In this document: positions 1-11,500 of the stretch, in pieces
Layout: the number at the start of each line of letters is the position of its first letter
Position numbering within the stretch: position 1 is the first letter of the stretch
Source: Hippophae tibetana
Lineage: Eukaryota > Streptophyta > Magnoliopsida > Rosales > Elaeagnaceae
Reading direction: 5' to 3'
Assembly: GCA_037013495.1 (NCBI GenBank)
Contig: CM072809.1
Coordinates: 3,720,001 to 3,784,000, forward strand
DNA length: 64,000 bases
Notes under the pieces: generated by a model
Seen by the model: only the letters and a program-made list of their open reading frames with translations
Told to the model about the DNA's origin: nothing
Database searches by the model: none
Made by a program: the position numbers and the translations under genes

Positions 1-1980
1 ATCATTAAAATATAACTTCTCAAGTTGACCTAACTATAATTAATATGTTAGTAAATTTAAGTATACTTTTATTTTTCTACTATATTATACATATTATTTA
101 GAGAAGGTTATTGCCCTGTTTAAATTGCGAGCTTTTTTAATTATACAATATAATTCTCTTTTATATATATATATATAATCTTTCAAAAAAAATAAACATA
201 TATTATTTTTTATATTAAAAAACATATATTATCTATTATATTTTTCTTTTCTTTTTTATGCAAACAACATCAATATTTTTTAGTAAGTTCTTCCTGATGA
301 AAATAACGTAGACGTTTTTCTTTTCCTGGACAAGTTAGAAGTTTTATTATTGATCTATGTTTGCAGATATTACATCCTTTCAAAATAGGGAGAAAAAAAA
401 TAAGGGAAGTCCTTATTAAATTATACCCAAATTGCTTCCAGTAATTATTAAAGGAAAAAACAGCACTAATTTATTTAGCAGATTATAATTAAGATGAAGA
501 GTTCTTAGGATAATAAAAATTTACATTCATATTAATTAAATATGATATATAATTAAATATTTTAGAATGGTAAAAAATTTATTTATTTTTTAAAAAATAA
601 TTAATATAAATATAGATTTAAAGATAAATTAGTATAAATATTAAAAATAATGTTAGGGTCACATTTATATTAATTATGGTATGAAATATAATTTTAAAAA
701 TAAAAAATATATTTATTTTTATAAAATATTAATAACTCGTTATATCATAATTGATATAAGTAAAAATTTAATTATAAATTTAAATGATTCAAACATTACT
801 TTTAGCATCTACAGCTAATAATTACTTTAATATATCTACAGCTAATAATTACAATAATCTTTACTAAAATATGAAACACGTGTAAGTCCTAATTATCAGA
901 CAAAATCAACAACTAAGAAAATAGCAAGAAAATATAGTGACGTTTTGATGATGAAAAGATGAGGCTATTTATTTATTTATTTGTGCTTCCTTGATTATCG
1001 ATGCTAATTAATTAACAATGAATTTCAATTAATAAGGACAAATTAAAGTCGTATTTCAAGTCCTTTTTCCATTTTGATTCTATGATAATGTGGAAGATTG
1101 TGGTATTGTCAATAACGACGAGACTAATAATTAATTAACATCGTTAATTATGTGCTTTGTGGCATAATATGCATGTGTCATGCAACGATATTATCGATCT
1201 GAGAATTGGTTTATTTGCTAACCGTTCAGGTAAACAATGAAAACTCAATTTTAACCGTAAAAAGACATGTAGCAAAAGCTGTTCGATTTTAATTTAGAAT
1301 CTAAAGTGTGATATTTTTCACGAATATAATTGTTCCAGACCAACATATATTGCAGATTATAAAATGATTAAGTATGTTCTTTCTTATAATGGTTTTGAAA
1401 CTTAGTTAGAAGAAGTTGATTTCACACGGTAATTCTAATGATTAAGGAATTAACACTTTTTTCAAAAAAAGAAAAAAAAATCGTTATATTCTTTGGTTTT
1501 TTATTAACCTTAATTTTATTATCTTTAAAATAGATTTTCTTAAAAATAAAATAAAAAAAGGGTTTACTTAACACTAATATAATAAATCTTTTAATTTTAA
1601 TTTTAAAAAATTTAAAAAATTTAAAATTATATATGTTTGATCACTCTTTATCAATTTTTACTTTCTAAATTTTTTAGAAATTAAATATTTTGAATTTTAA
1701 CAAATTCTTCGATTAAAAAAATCAATTTCTATTTTTTTATTTCTTGACATTAAAAATTAATAAACCAATTATACTTAATCATACTCAATTTTAATCAAAA
1801 TTTGATGAAAATAAATTTAAAATTGAATTTTAAAATTTTTATTTCACTATAATAAAAGTATTACATTAGTATTCAAACAAAATAAATTTAAAAAGTAACT
1901 AAAATATATCAATCCTTAACAAGAAAATTAGATATGAGCAATTTAAATTGATAACATAATCAGCCTTATATCTTCGTACA
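1..1980. other. AT-rich intergenic DNA, no gene seen
   Basis: No open frame with plant protein character is visible on either strand. The stretch holds poly-A/T runs, short TA repeats and a 19-bp direct duplication (807-825 and 834-852). Around 641-780 there is a short imperfect palindrome resembling the hairpin at 7.43-7.55 kb. Confidence 0.6.
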
Positions 1981-1988
1981 AGCCATGA

Positions 1989-2517
1989 TTAGGGATGTGC
2001 AAAAAATTCGATCATCCAATCAATCTGATAAATCCGATCCGATCCGTTGATTTTTCATCCTATTCGATCCAATCCGATGGTCGGATCGGATGAGAATTTT
2101 TTCCATCCGTTAAGTGCGGATCGGATGACGGATTTCACTACGATTCATCTGATCTGATCCGATCCGATCGAAATTAATTATATATATTTATTAAATTAAA
2201 TATATATTTATTTAATTAATATATATTTATTTTATTTTTTAATATTTTTTTAAGTTAAATAATTTTATGTTATGATTTATGTGAAATTTTAAAAATTTAT
2301 TTAAAAATACAAAAAATAAAGTTAATTAAATTTATTTGGTCGGATTGATCGGATTGGTTGGATTGATCGGATGTCATCCGAATAGTTTACGGATCGAATT
2401 GAACGGATGTGAAAGGTAATCGGATCGGTTGCGGATTAGGATGTTTCAATCCGAGCGGATGGTCGGATCGGATCAGATGGACATAAAATCAACGATTTCG
2501 ATCCGATGAACAGTCCT
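1989..2517. mobile_element. Non-autonomous hAT-like DNA transposon (MITE), 529 bp
   Basis: The element is flanked by a perfect 8-bp direct repeat, AGCCATGA, at 1981-1988 and 2518-2525, the target-site duplication length typical of hAT transposons. Its ends are imperfect inverted repeats: the left reads TTAGGGATGTGCA and the complement of the right reads AGGACTGTTCAT. Both arms are packed with tandem and inverted copies of GGATCGGAT/ATCCGATCC, and the centre is pure AT. No transposase is encoded. Subterminal repeats of this kind are expected to be transposase-binding sites, which is an inference. Confidence 0.72.
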
Positions 2518-2525
2518 AGCCATGA

Positions 2526-2944
2526 CAACCTTGCAAAACAAAATAAAGAAAACTTTTTTGACATAATATAAAATACACTAAACAACCAAAAATAAATATA
2601 TATATATATATATACTAACAACAATGAAACTAAACACTAAGTTTTGAGATATAAGAAAAAGCATCATTTTAAATTTTTGAATGTTGTTTGTAACCTACTG
2701 ACATCAATTTATAATCTTTTAGGTACTCCATAATGTCAAATAGCTCACAAGATTATTGTACAACAATGGCACACAAGATAAAACAATCGAATTATGCAAC
2801 ACACAACATACACTGCGAGGAAGTATGTAATTTATAACACAAAAAAGTAATCAAATTGTCAATAAAAATACTAAAGAGAAATAAACAAAAGAAGAGAAGA
2901 TACTACCAAAGAGATATAGCTTTATGGGTAGAAACTAATATTTT
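2526..2944. other. AT-rich intergenic DNA
   Basis: Contains a TA microsatellite near 2596-2614 and otherwise unstructured AT-rich sequence. No gene is seen. Confidence 0.5.
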
Positions 2945-3290
2945 TTAAATTTGGACCTAAATCTATCTCAAAACTTAGTTTATTATATAAATAATTGTCT
3001 TTATTTATATGCACAGTTTGACCGCGATCCCTAATCGATGTGAGATTTTAACACTCTCTCTCACATCAGTAAGAGTGTCCCCTTGAGATTGACGGGAATG
3101 TTGAACTTATGAAACAAAAGTGACGAAACAATTATACTGATCAGGTAACATGTTTTAATACTGTGTTAAATTTGAGTCTAATTCTATCTCAAAATTCAAG
3201 TTATAAAATAGTAAATTGTTCTTGTTTATATGCAAAGTTTGAACGCAATCATTAATTGATGTCAGATTTTAACACATTTTTAGTAATAAA
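2945..3290 (+). repeat. TRIM-like element: two ~120-bp direct repeats with ~100-bp spacer
   Basis: A block at about 2945-3068 recurs at about 3167-3286, each copy running from a TTAAATTTG(G/A) start through CTATCTCAAAA, TTTATATGCA(C/A)AGTTTGA and GATGT(G/C)AGATTTTAACAC. The copies are roughly 80 percent identical by eye. Two short terminal direct repeats around a small non-coding centre is the plan of a terminal-repeat retrotransposon in miniature. I could not identify a convincing primer-binding site, so a local tandem duplication of an older LTR is the alternative. Confidence 0.45.
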
Positions 3291-4500
3291 AAAGGAGAGA
3301 TTTGATGGTCTAGATCAAAAGAGATAAATAAAGATAGAAATTAGAAGAAATGATACGGTCGCTGATAAAAAATCGAAAAAGTGTTAGGTTTTTCTTTCAC
3401 CTTATTGTTTGTTTCTTTTTCGGTGCTGAAAAGTTTGAGGGAGACTAGTGGGAACAGTCACACCCATTTGATTTCAAAAACTAAAAAATGTTTGAAATTA
3501 AATTTTATAACTTAAAATATTGAAAATTGTAAATTATGTACTTGTTAACAAATAAATATTATTTAATTTTTATTTTTTTTATTTTTTAAAATTAAAACTA
3601 AAAATTAATTATCATATAATATTTATTTATTTAAAAAATGTTCAAATTGAAAATTCAATTCTCAAACTAAAAAAATTAAAATAATTATCAAATTATAATA
3701 GTGATGTACATCTAGTTGTTAAGTTGTTTTATCTCCTAAAAATAACTATAAATTAGAGAAAAATATTTAAAAAATTATCTCAAACATATTCTCAAAACTA
3801 ATAATAATTAAAATAACATTATTTTTTGAATTAAATGGTGCATGGGTTAATATTAAAGATGTTATTTCTATTGTTATATATTTTAAATATGTTATATTTG
3901 TTATTTTCTTAATATATGACTATAATTTTAAAAATATTTCAAATTAAATTATGCGAATCAAAAATAAAAAATAGTTAGTTATTTTAAATTTATCATTATT
4001 ATTATTTCTCATTATCCTCCACTTATGTCCTATTACTTTCATTCTCATGGTTGATTTATACTTTCTTCCTTGTTACACACTTTTGAAAGCATGTTTATTT
4101 ATAATGAGTTATTATTTATTATTTTTAAATTGTAACTTACATTTCCTTTTTTCTTCTATTAGATATTTATTTTTTTAAAAATAATTTTTTTTATTAATAT
4201 TAAATTTTATTGAAATAAAATATCATGTCATTAATTTAAGCATTGAATGACATTTGACAAATGGAATCATAAATTCTACCATAATCTTCTCTACTAGTAT
4301 AAAGGAATAGTAGAAAGTAGATTCAACATTTCTTGTTAAAAAAAAATGGGTCAAATTTATTTTTAAAGAATTAATTTTTGACAATTAAGAGGGACTTCTC
4401 AAAACAAATACTAAAAGTGATACATAAATAGGCTCAAAAAATGCTCTTTTTTATGTTTAAATCTATAATCTTGCCTCCACTTACGCTCTAAATCAAAATG
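3291..4500. other. AT-rich intergenic DNA upstream of the 4.8-kb gene
   Basis: No coding frame or RNA gene seen. The region becomes less AT-rich after about 4450 as the promoter of the downstream gene is approached. Confidence 0.5.
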
Positions 4501-4529
4501 AGAGCAATATAGACCGAATTAAGACTACT

Positions 4530-4711
4530 AGGCCCACAAACATGTTGGTCTGAAAAGGGAAAGGTAAATTCTAATTATATCCATGATAGTCTATAATTAC
4601 ATATCTTTCAATAATTTTAAATATAAGCGTGCGTAGTTATAGATTTTGGAGGATTTATTTAGAATTAATGAAAGAAAAAAATGAGCCCATTTGAGAAAGA
4701 AACTTGGGCCC
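4530..4711 (+). promoter_or_regulatory. Site II (TGGGCY) cluster upstream of SDH8
   Basis: Three TGGGCC/T motifs lie within 300 bp of the start codon: AGGCCCA at 4530-4536, AGCCCA at 4684-4689 and TGGGCCC at 4705-4711. Site II elements bound by TCP-family factors are characteristic of plant nuclear genes for mitochondrial and ribosomal components. Their presence fits the call of the downstream gene as a respiratory-complex subunit. No clear TATA box accompanies them. Confidence 0.55.
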
Positions 4712-4826
4712 AAATTTGTTGAACTGTTAATAGAGTTTGGAACATGTTAGATTTCTTAGGACAACATTTTAGAGAGAAGGCAGAGAGCAGAAAGCCACAG
4801 CGAGGAAGAGGAAGAAGAAGACGGAG

Positions 4827-5842
4827 ATGATATACAAAAAATGGAGCTTGTTAACAGGTCCTGTGGCCATATTGGGCGGTATTGTGGGGACTGTTGTTGT
4901 CGCTCACTACCTCTTCGATGGAAACGTAAGTTTCTCAGTCGAATCAATTGTTAGTTTTCCGATCAGTCGAATCAATTGTTAGTTTTCCGATCGTTATCTT
5001 AAAATCTCGGCTTTGGATTCTGTAATTTTTAATTGTTGTTCAATTAGCTCAAGTCTTTCAATTTCTGTGTTGGATCTGCTTACTTTTCGAAAATCTGAAA
5101 ATGATTTCCAAATTTGTGAAATATTTTCTAATAAATAGACGAAAAACTTGATTATATTACATTTTTATTTTGAATCCCTATTGAGTATATAAAATCTGCG
5201 AGGTATTGCTCTTCTTCTTTTCCCTTGTATACGATTGTTGTATATTTTAATGCGCCAAGTTATTGTGAAAATATCTGAATATTCTTCATGTGTAGCGTAT
5301 TAAGTATTGATGAGAGGTTACATGGAATTGATAGTCAACGAAATTTCAGGGGTAAACTATGTATTATAGCTGTGATTTTTGTTCAATGAAGCTTGCTACT
5401 GTACTTTGTTATTGCTAAACTGTTACCTCATGTTCGGTGTTATTTGTTGATTATGGTGATATACTAACCGAACATTATTGTCTTTAAGAAGTAAGAACTG
5501 AGGGACACTAGTGCTTTAACTTCTTGACTAGTTAAAAGCCATCAAAGGTTGTTTTTCCAAGCATTTGTCATTTTTAGAATTAACTGTGTGCCTCAATCAA
5601 GCAAATCCATAAATATTTAAAATAATCAAGTATAAGATTCAAGATACTTTTTGCTTACTGCTTTCCACTTTTGATAATTGTATCTTGTGCTTTGCGTACT
5701 TTATAATGCTTGCTCAATTGAGTTTCACTTGGGGAATTGGGACATCGCGTACTATAGCATCTAATTTGCATCTATTTCTATGCAGGATCAATTTTTTAAA
5801 AGAAAGAAAAGTGAGTCAGATGCAAACACATCGACCAAATGA
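4827..5842 (+). CDS. SDH8: Succinate dehydrogenase subunit 8 (SDH8)-type small membrane protein, 51 aa, two exons
   Basis: Exon 1 is 4827-4925 and exon 2 is 5786-5842, joined by a GTAAGT donor and a TGCAG acceptor in phase 0. The product has 51 residues: a short N-terminus MIYKKWSLL, a glycine- and valine-rich transmembrane helix at about residues 10-30, then a charged tail (FFKRKK...). SDH8 is a plant-specific subunit of mitochondrial complex II of about this size. The call rests on size, topology, site II motifs upstream and, from memory, the neighbourhood (Arabidopsis SDH8 lies two genes from JAR1). A different small mitochondrial membrane protein is possible. An exact 28-bp tandem duplication sits just inside the intron. 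Confidence 0.68.
4936..4991 (+). repeat. Exact 28-bp tandem duplication in SDH8 intron
   Basis: Bases 4936-4963 are repeated without change at 4964-4991, starting 11 bp after the exon 1/intron boundary. The unit begins CAGTCGAATC and ends TTTTCCGAT. It does not alter the splice donor. Such a perfect copy indicates a recent event. Confidence 0.95.
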
Positions 5843-7424
5843 AGGAAGGTGAAGAAAGCTTGTGATTTTTGGATGTGTTTGTTTATCAATGCTGTTATGT
5901 AATTTCATGTTAGTGCAGTGGTTTGAGACTTGATACAAATAGTTAATAATTTGGAATTGAAAATTTAAGTTCATACTTTAATTGCTCTCCTTGAGCTTTT
6001 ACTTCCTTTTAGTAAGTTGCAAGCTTGATCCATTTTATGGTTCAAAAATTGTTGATCTTTTATATTATCACAGTTGGTGAATGTGTAGATTCTTCTGAAT
6101 CGTAACTTGTTTGATTAATTTATATTCAAAGAAAAATAGGGAATAGTACATCTGAACTAAAGCAGTGGTGCAACTTATTTTCCTATGGTGCTTTCATGTG
6201 TTCGAACATCAATGTTGGGGCTATCAGACATTGTAGAACGGGGTTGTATAGACCTGCTACATTCTAAGCATAGATGAGTAAAAAGCTAATGTTTTTTTTT
6301 ATATTTCATCTTCACATCGTCATTGCAAGAAATTATACTCGATAACTTTATGGCCAATCTAGATTTGTAAATGAATGAATGGTTTTGGCTTCAGTACTGA
6401 AATAAAAACCCCTCTATGGTGGAGAATTTTGCATGGAATAGAGATATTGTCATACTGTAGTGGAGATGTCAGATTTGATTTGATATGTTGTTGAAAAGAT
6501 CCACTTTAATTTTATGTATTTTGATACTGATTTGAATTTTTCTATTTTTTTTTCCTCAAATTAAAATAATTACATTATTGGATGTGGTGTGTTATATATT
6601 TTATATTGATCATTAACAAAAAAAAAAACATTAATAGAATATTATATATAGTAGGAAAACATTCTTAATTTTTCTTTTAGAGATTTTCTTATTTATTTAT
6701 AATAAATATACTTTAACTTTATTTAGTTTTTTTATTAATGTTCTAGTGATATAAATTTTAAAAAAGTTTTAATATTTTTATAATGTTTTTTTTTATATTA
6801 TTAATTTTAACTCATCAAAAATTTTAAATTAAACATAATTTACACATTTATTTGATAAAATTGATAAAAAATAAAATTTTAATTCATTACTCAAAAATTA
6901 GAAAAGAATAATATCGTTTATAATAAATATAAAAAAATAGTTATGAATATGATGAGATTTATGAAAATTATAAGGGAGTTTAATTTATAAAAATATAAGA
7001 GATTTTAAAAATTATCATGTAAATATTTTCAAATAAATAATTATAAAATTAGTGAAGTATATTGAAAATTTGTGATTTTTTTTTGTTCGAAAAAATTTAA
7101 ATTTAGATTGATATGTCATGATCTAACTCGATCTATTGATTTTATGGGTGTATCATACTCCAATCCAAATTCGAAAGTGATAAGTTTTTATTTGATCTAT
7201 AATGAATCACATGAGATAAATATAGGTAGAGCTTTGATTCAGTGTAGTTATCCGTATAAGATGGAAAATCTGTTCATTTTATGGAAAGATATACGTCCAT
7301 TGCCCTAGAATGTTTTCTCCCACCCTGGGTGAACAAAGACGTTTGCTAAATATACATGGAATAGTGCTCGGTGTTGGTACTGTGTAACCGAACTTCTCAA
7401 AGGCTTGTATTGGAGTATATGATG

Positions 7425-7553
7425 ATAATATTATGTAAATTTAAATTTATATTAATTATGATGTGACATGTGATTAAATATTTTTAAAAATTAAATAATT
7501 TATTTAATCACATGTCATCTCAATTAATACGTGGTCTTAATATTAATGGTATA
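7425..7553. mobile_element. Short hairpin MITE-like inverted repeat
   Basis: An inner arm at 7458-7481 (around GACATGTGATTAAAT) is matched in reverse complement at 7498-7521 (ATTTAATCACATGTC). The similarity extends outwards through TATTAATT and TAATATTA to about 55-60 bp per arm, separated by a small AT-rich loop. This is the shape of a small stowaway- or hAT-like MITE. No clear target-site duplication could be assigned. Confidence 0.5.
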
Positions 7554-8040
7554 TATATTTATTTTATCTATCTAATTTTAATCTTGTAGCTCATAATTGG
7601 GCTACTTTTTTAAATAGCACAGAAGTTCAAATATTTGTATTTTTTTTAATACAAAATTGACTGGTTTGTGTGAACTAGGAAGACCTAATTAATAGTTTCT
7701 TCACATTGTCCAAACGAAAACGCGTAGTCGTATCTTCATTTGGACTTGTCTTTTTTATGAATCCACTTTTATTTAGCTGACGCCTACTTAATCCATTGTT
7801 CAACAACGGTTATGGACCATTCTTTTTATTTTTCTTTTTTTTAATTAAAGAAAGTATACACACGCTTTTGACGGTACTAGATCTTGCAATTTTAAAGCCA
7901 CACATTTAGTGGGCAGATACAATGGCTATCCTTCAGTTGGTTGTCACAACTCAGAATATTATTTAGTGATTTAGTTATATACTTGGTAAATCAATATGTC
8001 AATTGAGGGAGAAAAAAAGTAAACATGTTCACTAACTTAT

Positions 8041-8066
8041 TGTGTATGTGTGTGTGTGTGTGTGTT
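8041..8066 (+). repeat. GT dinucleotide microsatellite
   Basis: A TGTGTG run of about twelve units with one interruption, 170 bp left of the poly-G tract. Confidence 0.85.
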
Positions 8067-8233
8067 TTTTCTTTTTCTGTTTTTCCAATCAATTTTTTTA
8101 GATCAAACATACTTTAGAATGAGTCTTATTACCAGGAAGAATCAATTGTGTTATTTTGAAAGAGAAAATCACTGTAAAATATTTTTATTACAACTGATTT
8201 TTTTTCTTCTTATTTGTAAATAGAATGAAGCTA

Positions 8234-8263
<30 letters not shown>
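8234..8263 (+). repeat. Poly-G homopolymer, 30 G
   Basis: Thirty uninterrupted G residues in an otherwise AT-rich region, about 280 bp beyond the stop codon of the TBL gene (C30 in the sense of that gene). Such tracts are rare in plant DNA and prone to both replication slippage and sequencing error, so the length is unreliable. Confidence 0.9.
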
Positions 8264-8264
<1 letters not shown>

Positions 8265-8544
8265 GATCATATTGTGCACTTTGTATTAAGAATCTGCAAA
8301 GAAAGCCTACAAAATATACGACACTCTTACATTGGGAATTTTTTTATAGACATTAACGACAAAGCAATTTACAAGGAAGTACATGTGGTAATGTAGTACA
8401 CATGACCGAGATGCATAACAGTCCGCAGGAAAAACTAAGCAAAAGATTGTGTGTTTGTTTCAAGTCTCTTTCCTATACTTTTTTTTTACTCAAACTAATA
8501 AATTTAATTCAAATCACGAACATCAAAAGCTCACTACGAAGTCG

Positions 8545-11500
8545 TCATCGATATTTATCACCATTTACCAGCAATTCCATTACCAAATCGTTCCACGAGT
8601 CTATAGGACCAGGCAAACACCAATGCAAACAATCATTCTGAACTCTAGCATTCAAGTCCTTAGCAAATGGCTGGAATTGCCTATATGGACCTGGATGCCC
8701 ATCTGGTCTCAACAGAGAAAGTTGTGTCGTATCTAACAGTTTCAAATTCACTCCCTTTTCAAACCCTACTTCTTTAGCTTTCTCCAATTCTTCTAACTCT
8801 ATACTTCTCATGACTGCATCTACATCTTTCATACCAACTTCACCTTCTTTAAAGGGTACTGTTCTATTGCAATACCCTCCACTGAACCATTCTCCATTTT
8901 CAAAGTGATCTGGTGTAGTAGTTCTAAGAAAAACCATTCCTTTATGCTCTGAGCCTATGGTGAAGTTAAGAACTAGCTGAAGTGCTTTGCGATAAGCGTA
9001 ATCAAACCCCAATTCAGTTAAATTCTTTCCTGGGCAGTAATGACATCCTGTTACAGTGTTGTTCTCATGGTATATTGCAGTTTTAAGGAACCATTTCCCA
9101 CCAGCAATGACTGCATAGTCAAGGCTATTATACTGATCGATCCATGTCTTATCGAGTTTGTCAAGATGAAGCTGGATTTCTGAGGAAGAAACACCGTTTA
9201 TGTCTTCAAAAATCTCAGCTTTGATAAGGAAAGGAGTCCAAATTACAGAAAGGGTGAAATTGTGAGAAGGGAAATGCCATCTTTTGGACCTGTATTCTTC
9301 ATCATGGTACACCTCTATAGCTTGTTCAACCTGTGATATATAATCACATAAATTTTATCAGTTATAACACTTGGAGGACCATATTAGAGCCAGAAAAAAA
9401 CTCTGAACATTTAATAGACACCATTTTCCTAATCAAAATTATTACCCAAAAAGAACAAACAGTGGTAGGGCTCGTTTTGTTTTCTCGTGTTTAAAACTAG
9501 TTTTCTATTTTTTAAACTATATTTTTAATTCATTTAAGTAAAAGAACAGAAACTTATTTGGTAAAAAAAGTTAATAAAAGAAAAGGTGAATTTGTAATGT
9601 GTTTTTCAGAACTTTTTTATAGTTTCAAATACTACAAAAATTGTGTAAAAATGGAACTGAATCCCAACTTGATTTTGAATTTGAAAATGAAATTAATTGA
9701 AACTTGAAAACATAATACACAAAAAAAAAAAGTCATTTTCCACCTTTTAGCATTCACAATTCTTTACTTTGAATTACCACTTGCTTTAGTTATTAAGATG
9801 TTTAAAAAATATTTCTAAAGCTTTCCATCCCACAATAGATTAAGAAGAAAAAGGTACATAAAAAAATAACTTTTCAAGAAGTGAGATCCCTAGAATTCAG
9901 CTTAGACATTAATGGCGACATGCGACAACTTATCATATGCAAATAATAATATAAAAGTGTAAGATAATTATCACAAATAATCACGGATTTAAAGAGGAAA
10001 AAGAAACTTAAATGTCAATAATGATTGTTCAAATATAATAGGTAAACCTGCCAAGGAAAAGATACTATAACCAATAAGAAAGCAACATCCTTTCTAACCA
10101 CAAGAATGATAACTTTATCTTTAAAGTATTGTTTTATAAAGAGTACCAAATTATGCTCTGTTTTCTAAAAAAAGTAAAAACAAAATACAAAAAACATGTT
10201 TGGTAACAAGTTTTATTTATGTTTTCTAAATGAAAACATAAACATACTTAAAAATGTAAATGAAATTGGAATTTGGTTTTCAAAACCTCTTTTTTAAAGT
10301 TTCAAAAACAATAAAAATAATGTTTAAAAATAAAACTGAGTTACAACTTAATTTTAAATTTGAAAACAGAATGATTTACAAAAGCAAACCCTAAATGATT
10401 TCAAAATTCATTATTGCAACATGCAGAAAGAATTACTAAGTATTAATTTTGAATAGATCTAGCAACACGAGAAACAACCATGATAAAGACTTGAGAGACT
10501 TGCCTAAGAGGTTAATAGAGAACCCCATTTTTGCTTTATGCAATTACAAAGTATGAAAGTTTTGACAAAAATAAACTTATGAAGTAATAAAATATGGGAA
10601 AAATAACTTTAGTGTTGATTACTTATTGTAAAAATGATAATTAATTCTTGTGTTTATTTTTTATAATAATTTTATTTTATTTTCATAAAAAAATGACTCC
10701 ATAAGGACAAAGATAATTCTATTTTATTTTAATTTTTAATTTTTCAGTTACATTAAATACAAATTATTATAACTTAAATAAACTGTAATTAAATGAATTG
10801 AAGAAAATATAAAAAAATATATATCTTTGTGGAGTCACAACAATATAACTAAATTATTACAAAAAATAAAAATAAATATAAAACTTAAATATCACTTTTA
10901 TAATAAATATAGTAACTTTAACGTCACATTCCTATAAAATAATGGCCATATATCATTTTGACTTTTTTTAGAAAGTTTTACTATTTTGACTTCTTTTAAT
11001 AAATTTTATTTTTGATTCTATATTTACAAATAGAAAGATGAATGAGAAAATTTTACAAAATAGATATTTTTTTAAGGAACTTTTACCTTTTATTCAATAT
11101 TTATAAATAGAAAGACGAATGAGAAAATTTCACAAAATAGACATGAAATTGAAGAGAATATGTACATAAAGAAAGAAATAACATAATATAGCTTAAAAAA
11201 AATGTGTTAAATAAGAACCATAAAAAATAAACTCAATATATGTATAAAGGTAACCTAGCATACTCAAGCTAAAAGGCTAAAATAATTGTGACCCTATGAC
11301 ACTTTGATAATCAATTTTTAATTATTATTATTATTATTATTTTAATAGCATATATATTCCCAAAAGATAAACACAGTTTTTTTTTCTTTCATTATAGTCA
11401 ATAAAGAACATAAAGTAATTATAAATATAAGTTCAACAGAAATTAAAAGATGAAAACAAATAGAAAAAAGATTAGATCTGGTCTGTTCTGGTCTGAAGAT

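Larger units (their letters stand above)
5843..8233. other. SDH8 3' region and AT-rich intergenic DNA
   Basis: The first 300-400 bases after the SDH8 stop are of mixed composition and probably include its 3'UTR. The remainder is AT-rich. It contains a hairpin element (listed separately) and a GT microsatellite at about 8041-8065. A 78-codon open frame at 7072-7308 has no recognisable features and I do not call it. Confidence 0.5.

Noticed and set aside
8402..8736. Plus-strand frames overlapping the TBL last exon
   Set aside because: Antisense shadows of a well-supported TBL exon.
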